64,000 nt of DNA from Crotalaria pallida (GCA_037953625.1 CM075650.1:45760206-45824205); one strand, 5' to 3'. Shown: positions 12,783-24,482, counted from the first letter of the stretch. Program-made: numbers and translations. The notes: generated by a model not told the origin, from the letters alone.

Positions 12783-13449
12783 GATTACCTCGGATATCAT
12801 CAGCAATCACCTGCACCTTCAGCTCAAGTTCAAGTTTAAATTCATTTTAATTTTTGTTAAAGTCTTTACATCTACTTCCTTTATTTACATCTTGTTCCAT
12901 TGTTATATATTCACTTTTAAATTCCCTAAATGGCAATGAACTCATATTTGTGATCAATGAAATAGTACAAACTTGCCCTTACTCAAGTGCCACAGTTTTA
13001 TATACGTACGTACTAGCTTCTCATTTAGCACTAGCCACCTAAATGTTGCATGGCGCTATGTACAGTCAACATCTCCTAAATGAGATCGGCTCATATGCAC
13101 AGTGTACAAGGGACACCCGATAAAGTACAGCTTGCTGTGAAATGTTCTCACATAACTTCACTCAGCAACCTCTTTCACATCGGGGACGAGGATACCCACC
13201 TTGGCCATGGTGGCTGAATCCGAGATCCCTACCGCATGCACTTATATACAGTACCTTTTATCAGAGGAAAACTTATAAGATTACTGCACTTACTGAGTCG
13301 TCCGAGCACGACCCAATTATTTATTTTAAGTTATAACGAATGACAACAAAATTCTCTTTATCATGTGTTTTTCATATCCGACTAAATCCGAATACAACAA
13401 GTAGAAAAGGACTTGTATTCTTAAAAATAATTTTACTCGGTTACTTAAC
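12783..13449 (+). other. Non-coding tail of the broken Ty3/gypsy element
   Basis: This follows the integrase stop directly and holds no recognisable gene. It is probably the 3' untranslated region of the same Tat-type element, up to a junction with an Athila-like LTR fragment near 13450. Small ORFs here have no known motif. Confidence 0.4.
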
Positions 13450-14625
13450 AGTTGACTACAGCTCAGGTCCTGGGCGCCCAGGCGCGCAAAATGCGAGAAA
13501 GTGACACTATTCGCTGTTTTGATCATAACTTGAGACACTCTTATCTAAATGAGACGATCTAGGTATCATTTTAAAGCTAAGGAAAATATCTACAGCTTTA
13601 CTAGAAATAGCCTTGCTCAAATTCGTTCATCTTGGGGGTCAAAATCAGTGCCGAAGTTGCTGTCAGACACAAATACGGGATTCTAGAAGGATTTTAATGA
13701 TAAATTCTATTTGTAAATAAGATTCTTAAAGATTAGTTTATTCTAATAGGATCTTATCATATTATATCAATTGTGATTAGTTTTAGACTTTAAATATAGG
13801 TTTTTCCATTAGGTTTGGTAGACTTTTCAGAACCAAATTAGAGATTAGAATATAATTATGATTAGAGAAGAGAGGCTGTTCTGCAATTGAGAGCAAGGAG
13901 GGAAGGCACAAGGATTGAAGATTGGAAGATTGAAGATCTCTTGGGGTAATCCGATTATTGTCTATAATGATTTCTTTTTCCCATTCCTTGTATTTCTTCT
14001 CCCAATATGTGTAACTGAACCTCTTGTTAGGAATAGGGTGGATTTGTATGGATCTTAATTTGGCTATTTATTTATGAATTAATGTTTTCCTTTTAAATCA
14101 ATTGTTTGGTTGTGTTTTAATTGCAATTCATAGAATTTATCACTTTATGTTTTTCTTTGGTAATCTGAACCTTAATTGGAAAATTAGGATTAAGATTAGG
14201 CCTTTCAACCAAACAATATAATTATTCAACTCGTAGGAATACTTTTGCGTAATTGTATAACTCATATAAACTAACTCACTTAAGGGATTAAGGGGTAATG
14301 TTTAGTAAGAAACGTAATTGTTGGAGGGATCTAGCTTTGTTGTTTCTGGGGTTTTTGAATTATTAGAAAACATATTTTCATAATTAATAACCTGATCCTA
14401 CAATGAAACCAAGTTCCTAACCTTTTCCATATTTGCTTCTAAATCCTATTTAGTTTCTGAATTGTTTCATAATTTTAATTCTACATTCCTATCTCTAAAA
14501 CTCTAAACCAATACAAGTTATACATAGTAATTGCAATTAGGTGAAAGAAATTAGAAACAATTTGCAATCCCCGAGTGGAACGATAATTTACTTACTCTTT
14601 ATTACTTGTGCGATCGATACACTTG
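13450..14625 (+). mobile_element. Athila/Diaspora-like LTR fragment
   Basis: The sequence aligns by eye to the LTRs at 50082-51545 and 55805-57287, beginning at the GC-rich GGGCGCCCAGGCGCGC block. Shared blocks include the GATCATAACTTGAG segment, the ATCATTTTAAAGCTAAGG segment, a TTTAAATATA box near 13791, and the CAATCCCCGAGTGGAACGAT segment near 14565. About 350 bp of the LTR 5' end are missing and the copy is clearly more diverged, so it is an old fragment. Confidence 0.75.
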
Positions 14626-14639
14626 CCAAATTGCCAACG

Positions 14640-14861
14640 GTGCTAACTGGTGAGCTCGGTGCTAACTGTTCTGTCCAGAGTTCCTTTAAATTCGAGATGG
14701 GATAGGTCGGACCGAGGTCTGATCTACTACACTCAACCCTCTTATTCTTGGCTAAGGCTTCCTAACTACTTCACTAAATCCCACCTCACTCTTCTAATCA
14801 TCCCCAGATCTAACTCGAATTTTAATTGAACTAAGCTTGGAATGAAATTCGGGATGTTACA
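14640..14861 (-). mobile_element. Terminal fragment of a TGTAACA-type LTR
   Basis: It ends in GGGATGTTACA at 14861 and resembles the right end of LTR F (a GGTCGGACCGAGGTC block is shared), so only the start of a minus-strand LTR remains. The left limit is uncertain. Confidence 0.5.
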
Positions 14862-15003
14862 AGCGAAATGAAGCATAGTCGACAATAGTAATTCATAGCA
14901 TTAACATTCTAAATTCGGAGTTACAAAACATAGACAACTAAAATCCAAAGTTAAACAAAGAGAATTACATTAACATGATAAGAAGCTGCCCGGCATAAGG
15001 GAC
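14862..15003. other. Short non-coding stretch
   Basis: AT-rich sequence between the LTR fragment and the coiled-coil ORF. Nothing recognisable. Confidence 0.3.
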
Positions 15004-15552
15004 TTATGCCTTCATTTCATCTTCGACATCAGACAGCTCCACGTTGCTCGGCTCGAACTCCTCCTCTTCCACTAGAGTCAGAGGATTGGGAAGGTCATCA
15101 GAAGCTAGATCAACCTCGGCCCCATCTCTCTCATGGTCGATCAGCTTACCATCAACCACCTCATGACTAGGGCTGGCACCCATCACCCTGAGACTGGTCC
15201 CCGGATTCAACACCATCAAATGCATCACAGCATTGGAAAATATTTCTCCCGACTCCTTCAGCCAGTTGAAATAAGTGCGCTCGAATTCGACCTTGTGTTT
15301 CAAGGCATGAGCTTTCCTTTTCTCGGCCAAGGAATGAGCCTTTTTTAGGTCAGAGGTCAGACGAGCCACCTCATCCTCAACTGCCTTAATCCTCTCTTCA
15401 GCATTCTTTTCCGGCTGCTCTCTCACCTTCTCGACGTCATTCTTGGCCTTCTCAGAACTTTCCAAATCTTTGCTCAGCTTCTCCAATTCCTTACCTTGAT
15501 TCTCAACTTGAAGCTTAAGTGCAGAAAGTCGATTTTCCTCTTGGGTCTTAGC
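15004..15552 (-). pseudogene. Coiled-coil ORF fragment, probably from a retroelement
   Basis: On the minus strand an open frame of about 183 codons ends at TAA (15004-15006). The first half is rich in Lys, Glu, Leu and Ala in a heptad-like pattern (about residues 6-95), as in a long coiled coil. A short non-coiled segment with Trp and Tyr follows, then an acidic tail rich in Glu, Asp and Ser. The apparent ATG (15565-15567) lies in the neighbouring LTR, which begins at 15553. The real N terminus was therefore cut away by that insertion and the start is fortuitous. I do not recognise the family. Tat/Ogre elements often carry an extra ORF of unknown role, so that origin is plausible but unproven. 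Confidence 0.5.
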
Positions 15553-17717
15553 TGTTAGAACTGGCAACCGTCACCCAAGAGGGGGGAGGGTGAATTGGGT
15601 GTTTACAAAAAAGTTACCAAATATTCGATTTAAATCGTTTTCAACTAATTTAAATAAACTTTGCAACGTAAAATAATATAACGTTGAAAAGCAATTGCGC
15701 GGAAGCGAATAATAATAATATGCGCGGAGTCAATTAAAAGAATAAATAAGAAACCGTTATCGCGTTAATTAATTTAAAACTATTTAAATTAATGTATTAA
15801 GAAAGTAGTTTTTATGTTGCAAAGAGAATAATTATAAAAACAACGAATATGCAACTATAACAACGGTAAATAAAAAAGAGTAAGGATAGAGAGATTGCAC
15901 CAATGGTTTTTATACCGGTTCAGCCTTCCCATCAAAAGGCCTACGTCCAGTCCCCAAGGGCCCCGCTTGAGAGTTTGTCAATTAACCAAAAGGACTCAAG
16001 TCCCAAATACAACCAGAGCGTCCCGCACACTACTCGACTCGACCTTTCGCTAGGGACCTCGAATACTCACACTAAGAAGCCACTTCCTAGACTCTAAGGT
16101 AGCCTAACTACTAGGTCCCGACCGTTCGTCTAGGACCACTACCCCATAATACAATACGGGTGCCTCACCCTATATAACTACAAATGTGCCACATGTTTGA
16201 ACTAGGGAGCCACTCCCTAACAAATATGGATTACACACCCCTTACAACAATGGTGACGATATGGAGATTGGTACAAGTGATAACAATAAGTGTGTTCTCA
16301 ATAACACAGATACAACAATAAAGCTTTAATGGCAAGGTGATGTGTTTCACTAAAGCTTAAGCCACACACTCAGATTTAGAGAAGAAGAAGAGCAGAACGT
16401 GAAAAACGTTTTTTCAAAATGTGATCAGAGTGTTGTAAAAAGGAAAGAGACAATTTTCCTTTTAAAAAGATTTGATTTGAAGAATTTGAATTTTGAATTT
16501 GAAAAATAAAAGCAGAATCAAATCAAATCAGATTTAGAAATAATTCAAATTCAAAAAAAGAATCAAATCAAATTCAAATATGGAAATATAGAAATATAAT
16601 AAGATTGATTTTCAAATAATAAAAGATATGAAATTCAAAAATCAAATCTGAACTTTAAAAATTGAAACACATCAAAATTAATTAAGTAAAAACAAATATG
16701 GAAATGGCTCTGATTGATTCTTACATGGATTTCAAAAAGTTAAAAAGTTATCGATTACTTTACCCAAGGTAATTGATTACACGCTTTTAGGCATTTTAAG
16801 AAATTCAATTTTTTTAAAAAGTAATCGATCATCAAAGCCCAAGTAATTGATTACAAACCTTCACATAAAACCACTGATAAAGAAATTGAAAGGTAATCGA
16901 TTATCAAAGCCCAAATAATTGATAACAAGGTTTCAGGAAAACTGACAAAAATCACAAACATTAGGTAATCGATTATCTGATCTTATGTAATCAATTACAC
17001 ACTTTCAGGCCAACAACCTTCTGAAGTAATCAATTAGCAAAGATCAGGTAATCCATTACAAAATCTCAGGTTATATATCTGAAGCTCGGTAATCGATTAC
17101 CCCCACAAAGTAATCGATTACTTTTGCTTATTTTCACAAAAGTAATTTTCTTAAATAGAGATTGTAACCAGAGGTTTTCACAAACATATTTTCTCAAATG
17201 CAAAGTTGAAAACACTTTTAAAAAGGCTTTGAGAAACATTTTTGGTTTATATATTTTTGATTTAAAAAGCTTCTTCTCCAAGAACTCTAAATAAGGCCTA
17301 TTACTAAAGTAAACCAATTACCTAGCCTTACATTGATTTCCTAATGAATGAGGAGAGGTTTCTACTTGAGATCCTTGCTTGGCTCTTTGATAGATTGTTG
17401 TTTTGCATCATCAAAGCTTCAACGTCCTTCCACGTTGATTTCTAGGGATACGTAGGACCGAGGTCACCTTCGTTATATACAACAACCACCAAACAAATTG
17501 TGGTGTTTCACCATTATTGGAACACCACAGTCATTAATCAGGATTTCAAGCACTACGGAATCAATCCCATACTATTAGGTAAACTATGTCCTCCAACATA
17601 GTTGAACGACCTAAAAAAAAATCTCTATGAAGGAATATGAAACAATAACGCATCTGAGTGGGGTAAAGGTTGTTAGAAGTCAACGTAGAAGTGTGTTGAT
17701 GTTTTGATGATGCCAAA
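15553..17717. mobile_element. LTR remnant G (possibly Copia type)
   Basis: It starts TGTTAGAACTGG at 15553, cutting the coiled-coil ORF, and carries a palindrome cluster at 16745-17125. The right part has a GATACGTAGGACCGAGGTC-like block near 17449, comparable to the block near 44716 in Ogre-like LTR J. The last bases (17670-17717) contain TTTTGATGATGCCAAA, a phrase I associate with SIRE/Maximus-type Copia LTRs. This may be two LTR pieces side by side; I could not find a target duplication. No coding sequence seen. Confidence 0.45.
16745..17125. repeat. Palindrome cluster GTAATCGATTAC in LTR G
   Basis: About ten copies of GTAATCGATTAC or close variants (GTAATTGATTAC, ATAATTGATAAC), 30-50 nt apart in varied context. 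The core is the same as in the LARD LTR although the LTRs are otherwise dissimilar. Confidence 0.75.
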
Positions 17718-18470
17718 TGTAACACCCCGATTTAGAACTTAAATTATTCCTTTGTTTTAAAACAATATAGAAAATATGAGCCAATTTTTTTTTAAGAACA
17801 GAGAGAGTAAGCAATCTAGACATTGATATGTCGACTATGTGGATTTATATTAGACAATTAAACAATTAAGCAGATACAACACAACAATTTAAAATGCATA
17901 ATACTGAAATTCATTTCCACATTCTCTTAGATATTTTCCATTCATACCCCCACACTTTTCATCTTTCACTTTATATTTATATCAATATCATCAATCTCTC
18001 TTAATTTCATAGGCACCCCCTGGCCAATCACAACACTTTATTCCACCTCTTTCCTTTTCGAATTATCTCTTCCTATTAAATATTTTACTATCTCCTTCCT
18101 CAAATATCTGAGTTCTCACTTCGTTATATTATTAAATATTTTTCTCTTATTAAATCTTATTATATCGCGTCCATCAATGACTGGTAAATTAGGGAATTGT
18201 CATTGTGGATTTTGTTAGCACACTTACATCTCCTCCAATCCTTCCAAGCCTAAACGGAAGCAAACGAGACATACAGGAACCTTAACCCACGCAGGTCGAA
18301 CAATCGATAAAATCCAACACTATATGTCAAGGCCACAACCGTACGGGTCGGCCATCATGACAATTAACATTTTAATTTTAAGTGACACCGCAAGGGCCAA
18401 AACCATTCAACTTCCCGCCTCGTTCAGCTTCTCTCTCACCGTTTCGAATTTGATCAAGGGAGTGAAAGAT

Positions 18471-18555
18471 CTATTCTAGTATGCAATGTGGAACATACTA
18501 CGATCCCTTGGGTCTTAAGTCCCGATCACTTATAGACTAGTTCCACCTAGAATAG
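18471..18555. other. Nested inverted repeats in LTR A
   Basis: Outer arms CTATTCTAG (18471-18479) and CTAGAATAG (18547-18555) pair perfectly. Directly inside are GTGGAAC (18488-18494) with GTTCCAC (18540-18546), and an alternative small stem AGTATG (18478-18483) with CATACT (18494-18499). The first two stack into a long hairpin. Confidence 0.6.
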
Positions 18556-19215
18556 TGCTATAGGTTTCTTGACGTTTCACCGTCATCACCCTCCCCTATC
18601 TCAATCACTTGCCTGAGTATCCGCAAATACACAGGGTATCTTCCTCTCCACTACTTCACACTTAACTCTCCGCGTTATTCAATATCTTTTAAATATTTTA
18701 ATAACATTTTCCTTAATACCTTATTAATATCTTAATATATTATTATTATCCCAATGATTTGGTCGAGTCACCCTTGTTCATCCCTTCGGTGAACCTCGTC
18801 CTCTAAATAAACTTTCCTCATTAATCTTTTCCAATAATACTTTGATTAACGCATCAGGGCTCGGACCCACGGGCATACTGCACACGTGGTCAGCACAAGC
18901 TCAACCTGAAAAGCACAAAATCCACCTTGGTGCATATCAGGGAGATTCACTTTTTCAAAAATTCCTTTATATTGTTATATTCCAAGGAAGTTCGTCACAT
19001 GATCATGAATTATTTTCTTGCTAATACACACACCACATCAACATTTAAATCGTAACACTATTTCATTCAAGGCGTAATAGACGTCTCTCAGTGCATTTAA
19101 ATTTAAAATAATTCAGCAGGCATATATGCATAAACAAATAATATCATCAAAGCAACATAATATATCATTTGCAACTTGACAATCAACTGTTAACGCAAAA
19201 AGGGGTCCAGCCTTT

Positions 19216-19257
19216 CGTATAAGTGGCCATACACATGCAAACAATTGCCACTATACG
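19216..19257. other. Inverted repeat in LTR A
   Basis: CGTATAAGTGGC (19216-19227) pairs with GCCACTATACG (19247-19257) with one bulged A. The loop is 19 nt. Confidence 0.55.
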
Positions 19258-21191
19258 ATCGGCTCTCTCTCGGATCCCTACGTTCCGACATTTGAGATGG
19301 TCAGGAAAATTTAAACATATTACCTAATTAACACTGCGTCTTAAGGAAAGCTTCTCTCTCACCTTTTGCAGTTTGTAGCCTTTCCGTTCCATAGAATCAA
19401 AGCCTCCACTGACTACTTTGTTCTCCTCCTTTCTTTTTCTTTAACTACAGAAATCATACCAAATTATTATTACACACTTAAACATGTCACACCCATAATC
19501 ATGCACGCAGATACCTTTAAAACGGTAGTAATACGCTATTAGTCCATTTCTTTTTTAAAATACTTCAAACCATTTTAAATAGTTCAGACTTCATGAAAAT
19601 CTCTTAAAACTTATTTCGCCAAAAATACTGTATGCTAAATTTTCTAATTACATGTGTAAACAAAACTTAATTAAAATCAAACCAAAACAAATTCAAGTTC
19701 TTACAATTTGTCCCAAAACCTGCGGGCAATTTGTATGATGACAAAACAATCTCAAATACTAAGTTTCCGATATAAAGTCTTGGAGTAGTGTAAAACATAA
19801 GAAATAATCACCTAAGTAACTAACCCAAATAAGTTCAAACACCACATACTTTTCAAACCACAAAACTAAATTTTATTTAAACAATTACGTTGTTCAAACT
19901 TGCGAATCTTTCACACAGAGTTGTTATCTTAAGCCAATATTCATGAAAGTGCACCTTCAGGACAACATGTACCTTCTTAAAATATACTCGTCAAAAATCG
20001 TTTCACGCTGGCCCGAACATATCAATTTCTCAAATATCGGTCAAGAATCAATTCCTAATAATAAAACACAAGTTATTGCAAAACACCATTTTAAGACCAA
20101 GTTAAAACACTTGAGCAAAAATTCCATTTAAATTGTTTTAATTAGGCCAATTCGGTTGTTCCTCCTTTTCCATTGAAAAATTTCACTTTCTAAACACTTA
20201 TATTTACAAACTTTAATCGGATCAATAAAAAAAAGTATTAAATTTTAACAACACCTAATTTCCCAAGAAAACCAAGGCCATACAACTTCAATTTAACCAT
20301 TAATTCCTTAACACTTTCAAACGACTCAAAATCAAAAACAATGCAATGGCATTCCAATACAATAATCAAGCATGGTACTTTAAAACTCTTGCACAAATCA
20401 ACACAACATTTAAACGTCAAAAATCAAAGCTTGGTTCTAAATTGAAAAATGGGCTCACGACCTCTTTTAATTTTTATCCCAAAAATTTAGTTTTTCTTTA
20501 ACTCTAATTCTCGTGCAAGGTTCTAAATCCATACACGACATAAAACAACTTAATAAGTCATATCCTTTTACAAAACAAAGTATAGCCCGAAACTAAAACC
20601 TTTGAAGCCATTAGTCCTTCTCAAACATAAAGACCAAGATTAACAAATGACATTAGGAAATCACTTCAACCCAATTTAATCAAAATGAAATTCACCAAGA
20701 CATTTGAAACCAAACGTCAAAGCTTACAAAATAATTTCTAATCTCTTTCTAACATTACCAAAAGCTCAAAACCAAACCAAACTTATAAATTAGCATACTT
20801 GAAATCAAAGATCGAAACAAATCATTTTTGTTTCTTCTCAATCAATTCGGCCATGCCTTCAAAAATAGGGTGGCCTTATGCAAATTTTCATTTCCACCAA
20901 AATGACAAAGTTTTAACTTATCAATATCATTGAAACCAAACTTAATAACATATATTTAAGAACATCAAATCCTTTAGTTTCGTAAATAACCAAAACACCA
21001 ACAAACTTAACACTTAACGTGTAACATCCTAATTTTTATTTCCAAGTGTAATTAGTATTTTGAATGAGCCTTGGGTGAAGAAAGTGAAGAGTTTAAGTTA
21101 AAAACAGTAATTAGAAGGTAGTTAGGAATTAGACTCATAGAACTTTAAGAAATTTAAAATACAGGTTTCATAGCTAAAATCATGAATTCCA

Positions 21192-21254
21192 CCGTTGGAT
21201 ATGAAGTAGGATATATGTGGAAAATTGTCTCAAAGTTTGAGCAAGATCCAACGG
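21192..21254 (+). other. CCGTTGGAT / ATCCAACGG inverted repeat, 45-nt loop
   Basis: The arms at 21192-21200 and 21246-21254 are perfectly complementary with exactly 45 nt between them. D (28292-28358, 11-bp arms) and H (47874-47936) have the same arms with the same 45-nt spacing. Confidence 0.75.
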
Positions 21255-21299
21255 GTAGAAAAGAAGTTGTAGTAGTTTGAAGTGGAAAAGTGCAAACTT

Positions 21300-21525
21300 T
21301 TAGGCCTTCGCTCAAGCGAGAATGGGCTCGCTCAAGAGAAACTGCATAAATCAGACCCTGATTCCCTGAGTAGTTTTTGCTCTAGCGAGAACCGGCTCGC
21401 TCCAACGAAAATTCGGTTATCTCCAGCGAATCTCTGCTGGCTCGAGCGAAAACGATTCGTGCAAAACCCAAATCTATTGAGTAAAACTCGCTCCAGCGAA
21501 AATCTACTCGCCCAAGCGAAAAACA
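21300..21525. repeat. CTCGCT..AGCGAG half-palindrome cluster in LTR B
   Basis: About seven imperfect copies of CTCGCTCNAGCGAGAA and relatives. They occupy the LTR position (about 280-500) at which the sister LTR H has TTAATCGATTAA palindromes instead. Confidence 0.75.
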
Positions 21526-21567
21526 TCAGAGTAGTAAAAAAATAAAAGCGTGTGGACCACTCAAATC

Positions 21568-21588
21568 GTGGCTTCCAAAGGAAGCCAC
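21568..21588. other. GTGGCTTCC-AAA-GGAAGCCAC hairpin
   Basis: A perfect 9-bp inverted repeat with a 3-nt loop. LTR F has the same hairpin with 8-bp arms at 40731-40749. Confidence 0.65.
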
Positions 21589-22511
21589 AAACCACAGCCA
21601 CAAAATCAATGGCACCATGCAACAAAAACACCCTTAGACACATGAACACATACAAACAACACCATCTTCTCCCTTTCTCTCTAATATTTGGTCCCTCTCT
21701 CTCCTAGGGCATCCACACATTCAACACCATTTCCTCCACTAATCCTTGAATCAAGGCCATAATCATCATCATCAAGCAAATAAAATGAGCTAGAAACCTC
21801 CTCCATTCCATGCCTCTCTCTCTCCCTAGGTCTCCATTGGTTTCTCAACTTATCACTATGGAGAATCATCATCCCCATGCAAAATAATTAAGAGCAAGAC
21901 AAAGAGCACTCACTTCCCAAGTACAACACTCATAATAGGGTTGTTCATCATCATTGGATTTTGACTCTCTTGAGGTGGCAAGCTAGGCTAAGGAGATTCA
22001 AAGTTCCAAGGTTCTAAGCTAGGGCAAAAAGAAAAACATCCTTATCTCATCGCACTTGAAATAAGGGGGTGGGTATTAGCTTGTCATAGGAATGGGTATC
22101 ATTTAGTTATAATGATTTGCTAGGAGTTATTTGGTTAGGAGGATAAATAGAAAACCCTAAGGTAGTGAGCTTTGATGATAATATGATTAGGATATTAAAT
22201 AAATAAAATGAGCCTTGAAAGGATTACTTAGGGAATGGTTATAAATGCTAATTGTTGAAGGTGACCCTAAATGTGAATATTTGGAAAATGTTTATGATGG
22301 TGGATGATAAAATGTTATTTATGAGTATATGTATGTGATTATTTGGAGAATGTTTGTGATTATTGTGGATAAATGTTTATATATGACTATTGGTTGTTAT
22401 ATGGAAAAGGCTGATATATATATATATATGCATGATGTTGGAATTTTGATTGTGAAATATAAATGAATGGACTTGATTGGTAATTAATTGGAAATGGTAA
22501 AGGAAACTTAA

Positions 22512-22657
22512 GTGGAAACTGATCAGTGGGGCCTGGAACACTAGGTACCCGGCTAGGTGTTCCAATTACTTGTTAGGTCCAATTACCTGCCAGGCCAATT
22601 ACCCATCAGGCCAAACCGTCCTGTAGGCGCCGGGTGACCCACAGGATCAGTTTCCAC
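22512..22657 (+). other. Multi-branch inverted repeat in LTR B
   Basis: Outer arms GTGGAAACTGATC (22512-22524) and GATCAGTTTCCAC (22645-22657) are perfect over 13 bp. Inside lie GGAACAC (22535-22541) with GTGTTCC (22557-22563), and TCCTGT (22619-22624) with ACAGGA (22641-22646, sharing two bases with the outer arm). This could fold as a branched structure. Confidence 0.7.
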
Positions 22658-22829
22658 ACCAATAATTGGAATAAATAATGGAATGGTAAAATGTACATAG
22701 TCCTACAGGTTATGGTCTGGATGGGTGTAAAGTCCTGGACAGGTGTCAAAAGTCCCTAGACAGGTGTTCCAATTACCTAGCGGGTACTCAAAATCCTAGT
22801 GGTGTACAATAAAAAGGAAAAAGGGAAGT

Positions 22830-22950
22830 TTTATGTAGATCTCTGATTTGAGGTTACATAAATGATATGGTGTGTATGCAGATCACTGACTTGTGGTTGC
22901 ATACACTGAAAACTGAGTGTGTGTAGATCTCTGTTTTGGAGTTACACACA
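22830..22950 (+). repeat. Three stem-loops with 17-nt loops in LTR B
   Basis: Stems TTTATGTA/TACATAAA (22830-22837, 22855-22862), GTGTATGCA/TGCATACAC (22872-22880, 22898-22906) and TGTGTGTA/TACACACA (22918-22925, 22943-22950) are all perfect. Each encloses exactly 17 nt, and the loops resemble each other (GATCTCTG-like start, GGT or AGT end). Stem sequences differ while pairing is kept. Confidence 0.8.
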
Positions 22951-23222
22951 ATGGAAAATGGATAATGGAAAGGACAATGGAAAATGAATAAAGGAAATGG
23001 AAAAGGGAAAGGATAATGGATAAAGAAAATAAATAAATGAAATGGCTATGGAAATTGTGATGTATAAATGGAAATTGGAATTTTGATAATGAGTTGTAAC
23101 ATGGAAAATGATTGACAGGTGAATAAGTTTGAAATGTGCTATATTTGGTTAATTGCTTATTGTGTTTGGCTTTGTGGGTTGTTATGTCTTTTTGGAAACT
23201 GCATTTCTATTTCATGTGCAAT

Positions 23223-23248
23223 GCTCACACCCTTAACATTTTTCAGGT
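23223..23248 (+). promoter_or_regulatory. Shared CTCAC-CCTTAAC-TTTTTCAGGT motif
   Basis: This form, here about 470 nt before the end of B's own LTR sequence, recurs in H (46105-46130, minus), F (38990-39015, minus), D (25892-25919, minus), C (28670-28700), E (31911-31942, minus) and the LARD LTRs (3756-3786, 9858-9888, minus). It looks like a branch site followed by a 3' splice acceptor, but no splicing evidence is available. Confidence 0.55.
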
Positions 23249-23522
23249 TCTGAGATTGAGCTAGCACTGTAACATCCTCGTTTTTATTAACCTAATAATT
23301 ATATTTAAGAATATTTTGCGTATATCGAAGTGACGTGTTTAAATTGATCTACAACTATTTTCTTAGTATCTATGTATATGCATAAGTGTTTGTAAACATT
23401 TTTCCTAGTGTATGTGTATATTTATATAAACACATTATCTATGTAGGTATTAGTATTTGTAATTATATCCTTGTGTATATGAATGTGGGTATGAATATGT
23501 ATATACATATATATGTGCATAG

Positions 23523-23533
23523 GTTGAGTTAGG

Positions 23534-23566
<33 letters not shown>

Positions 23567-23573
23567 CTTGTGT
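23523..23573. repeat. (TA)n(TG)n microsatellite
   Basis: Alternating TA followed by TG dinucleotides inside the C LTR. The related LTR E has a similar tract at about 32166-32200. Confidence 0.8.
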
Positions 23574-24286
23574 GCATTCCTAGGTGTAAGTAATTGTACT
23601 TGTTTCTTTGTGTGTATGTGTGTATGTGTGTATTTGTTACATGATCGTATCGTTAGGTTTGCGTAGGGAAGTGTTCTTAGGGAAGTGTTCTAGAGCCGGT
23701 AGTTATAGTCGAAGGGTAATTGGGTTAGGTTTAGATTGGTGTGATTGTGATCGTGTATGTAGGACATTGTGTAGGTTTGGGGCTTAGAGTATTCCATAGC
23801 CCATATAAGCGCTTTTTAGTGTTTGACCTCAATAGAGTGAGTGGTTAAAGGATCCTTGGATAGAGCCTTGAGTATAAGGATAGACCTTAGCGTCTATGTT
23901 CGGAGAATTCCTTCGAACTCACGTTTCGACAAAGTTCCAGAATTTAATAGAGGTGCGAGGCATTTGAGTTCATCCAACCCTATTGGTTATGCCTCGAGCT
24001 TGATTGGTATTAGGGTTAAGTGGTTATAGGGTTTGTCTTAAGTCGGTCGAGTTAGATCGAGTGTTTCAGAGGAGGTTAAGTTTAGAATTCGGGTGTTAGT
24101 TCGTTTCGCCTTTCCGTGTTTGTGATTTATGTGTTTGTTATTATTAATTGATGATTGTGATGGTTGGTGTGTGTTTAGAGGTGTTTAGAAGGTGCTTAGA
24201 TAGTGGAATTATGATAGGATAAGTTAGGGTGTGTTAGGAATGGCTTAGAACCCTTAGAATGTTTGAAAGAAAGGAAAATATAGGGC

Positions 24287-24482
24287 ATTAATCGATTAAG
24301 AGGTCCCTTAATCGATTAATTTTTGAGCCACCTTCAGCCACTAATCGATTAAGACTTAGCTTAATCGATTAGAATAAGTGGCACCTTTAGGCAGTACTCG
24401 ATTAACTCATGTATTAATCGATTAATCCTTTGTAAACAATGAGTGCTAATCGATTAACCAAAGTGGTTAATCGATTAACCAC
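24287..24482. repeat. TTAATCGATTAA palindrome cluster in LTR C
   Basis: About eight copies of TTAATCGATTAA-type palindromes (including GGTTAATCGATTAACC) about 1020-1215 bp into the LTR. LTR E has the equivalent cluster at 32975-33170. Confidence 0.8.
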
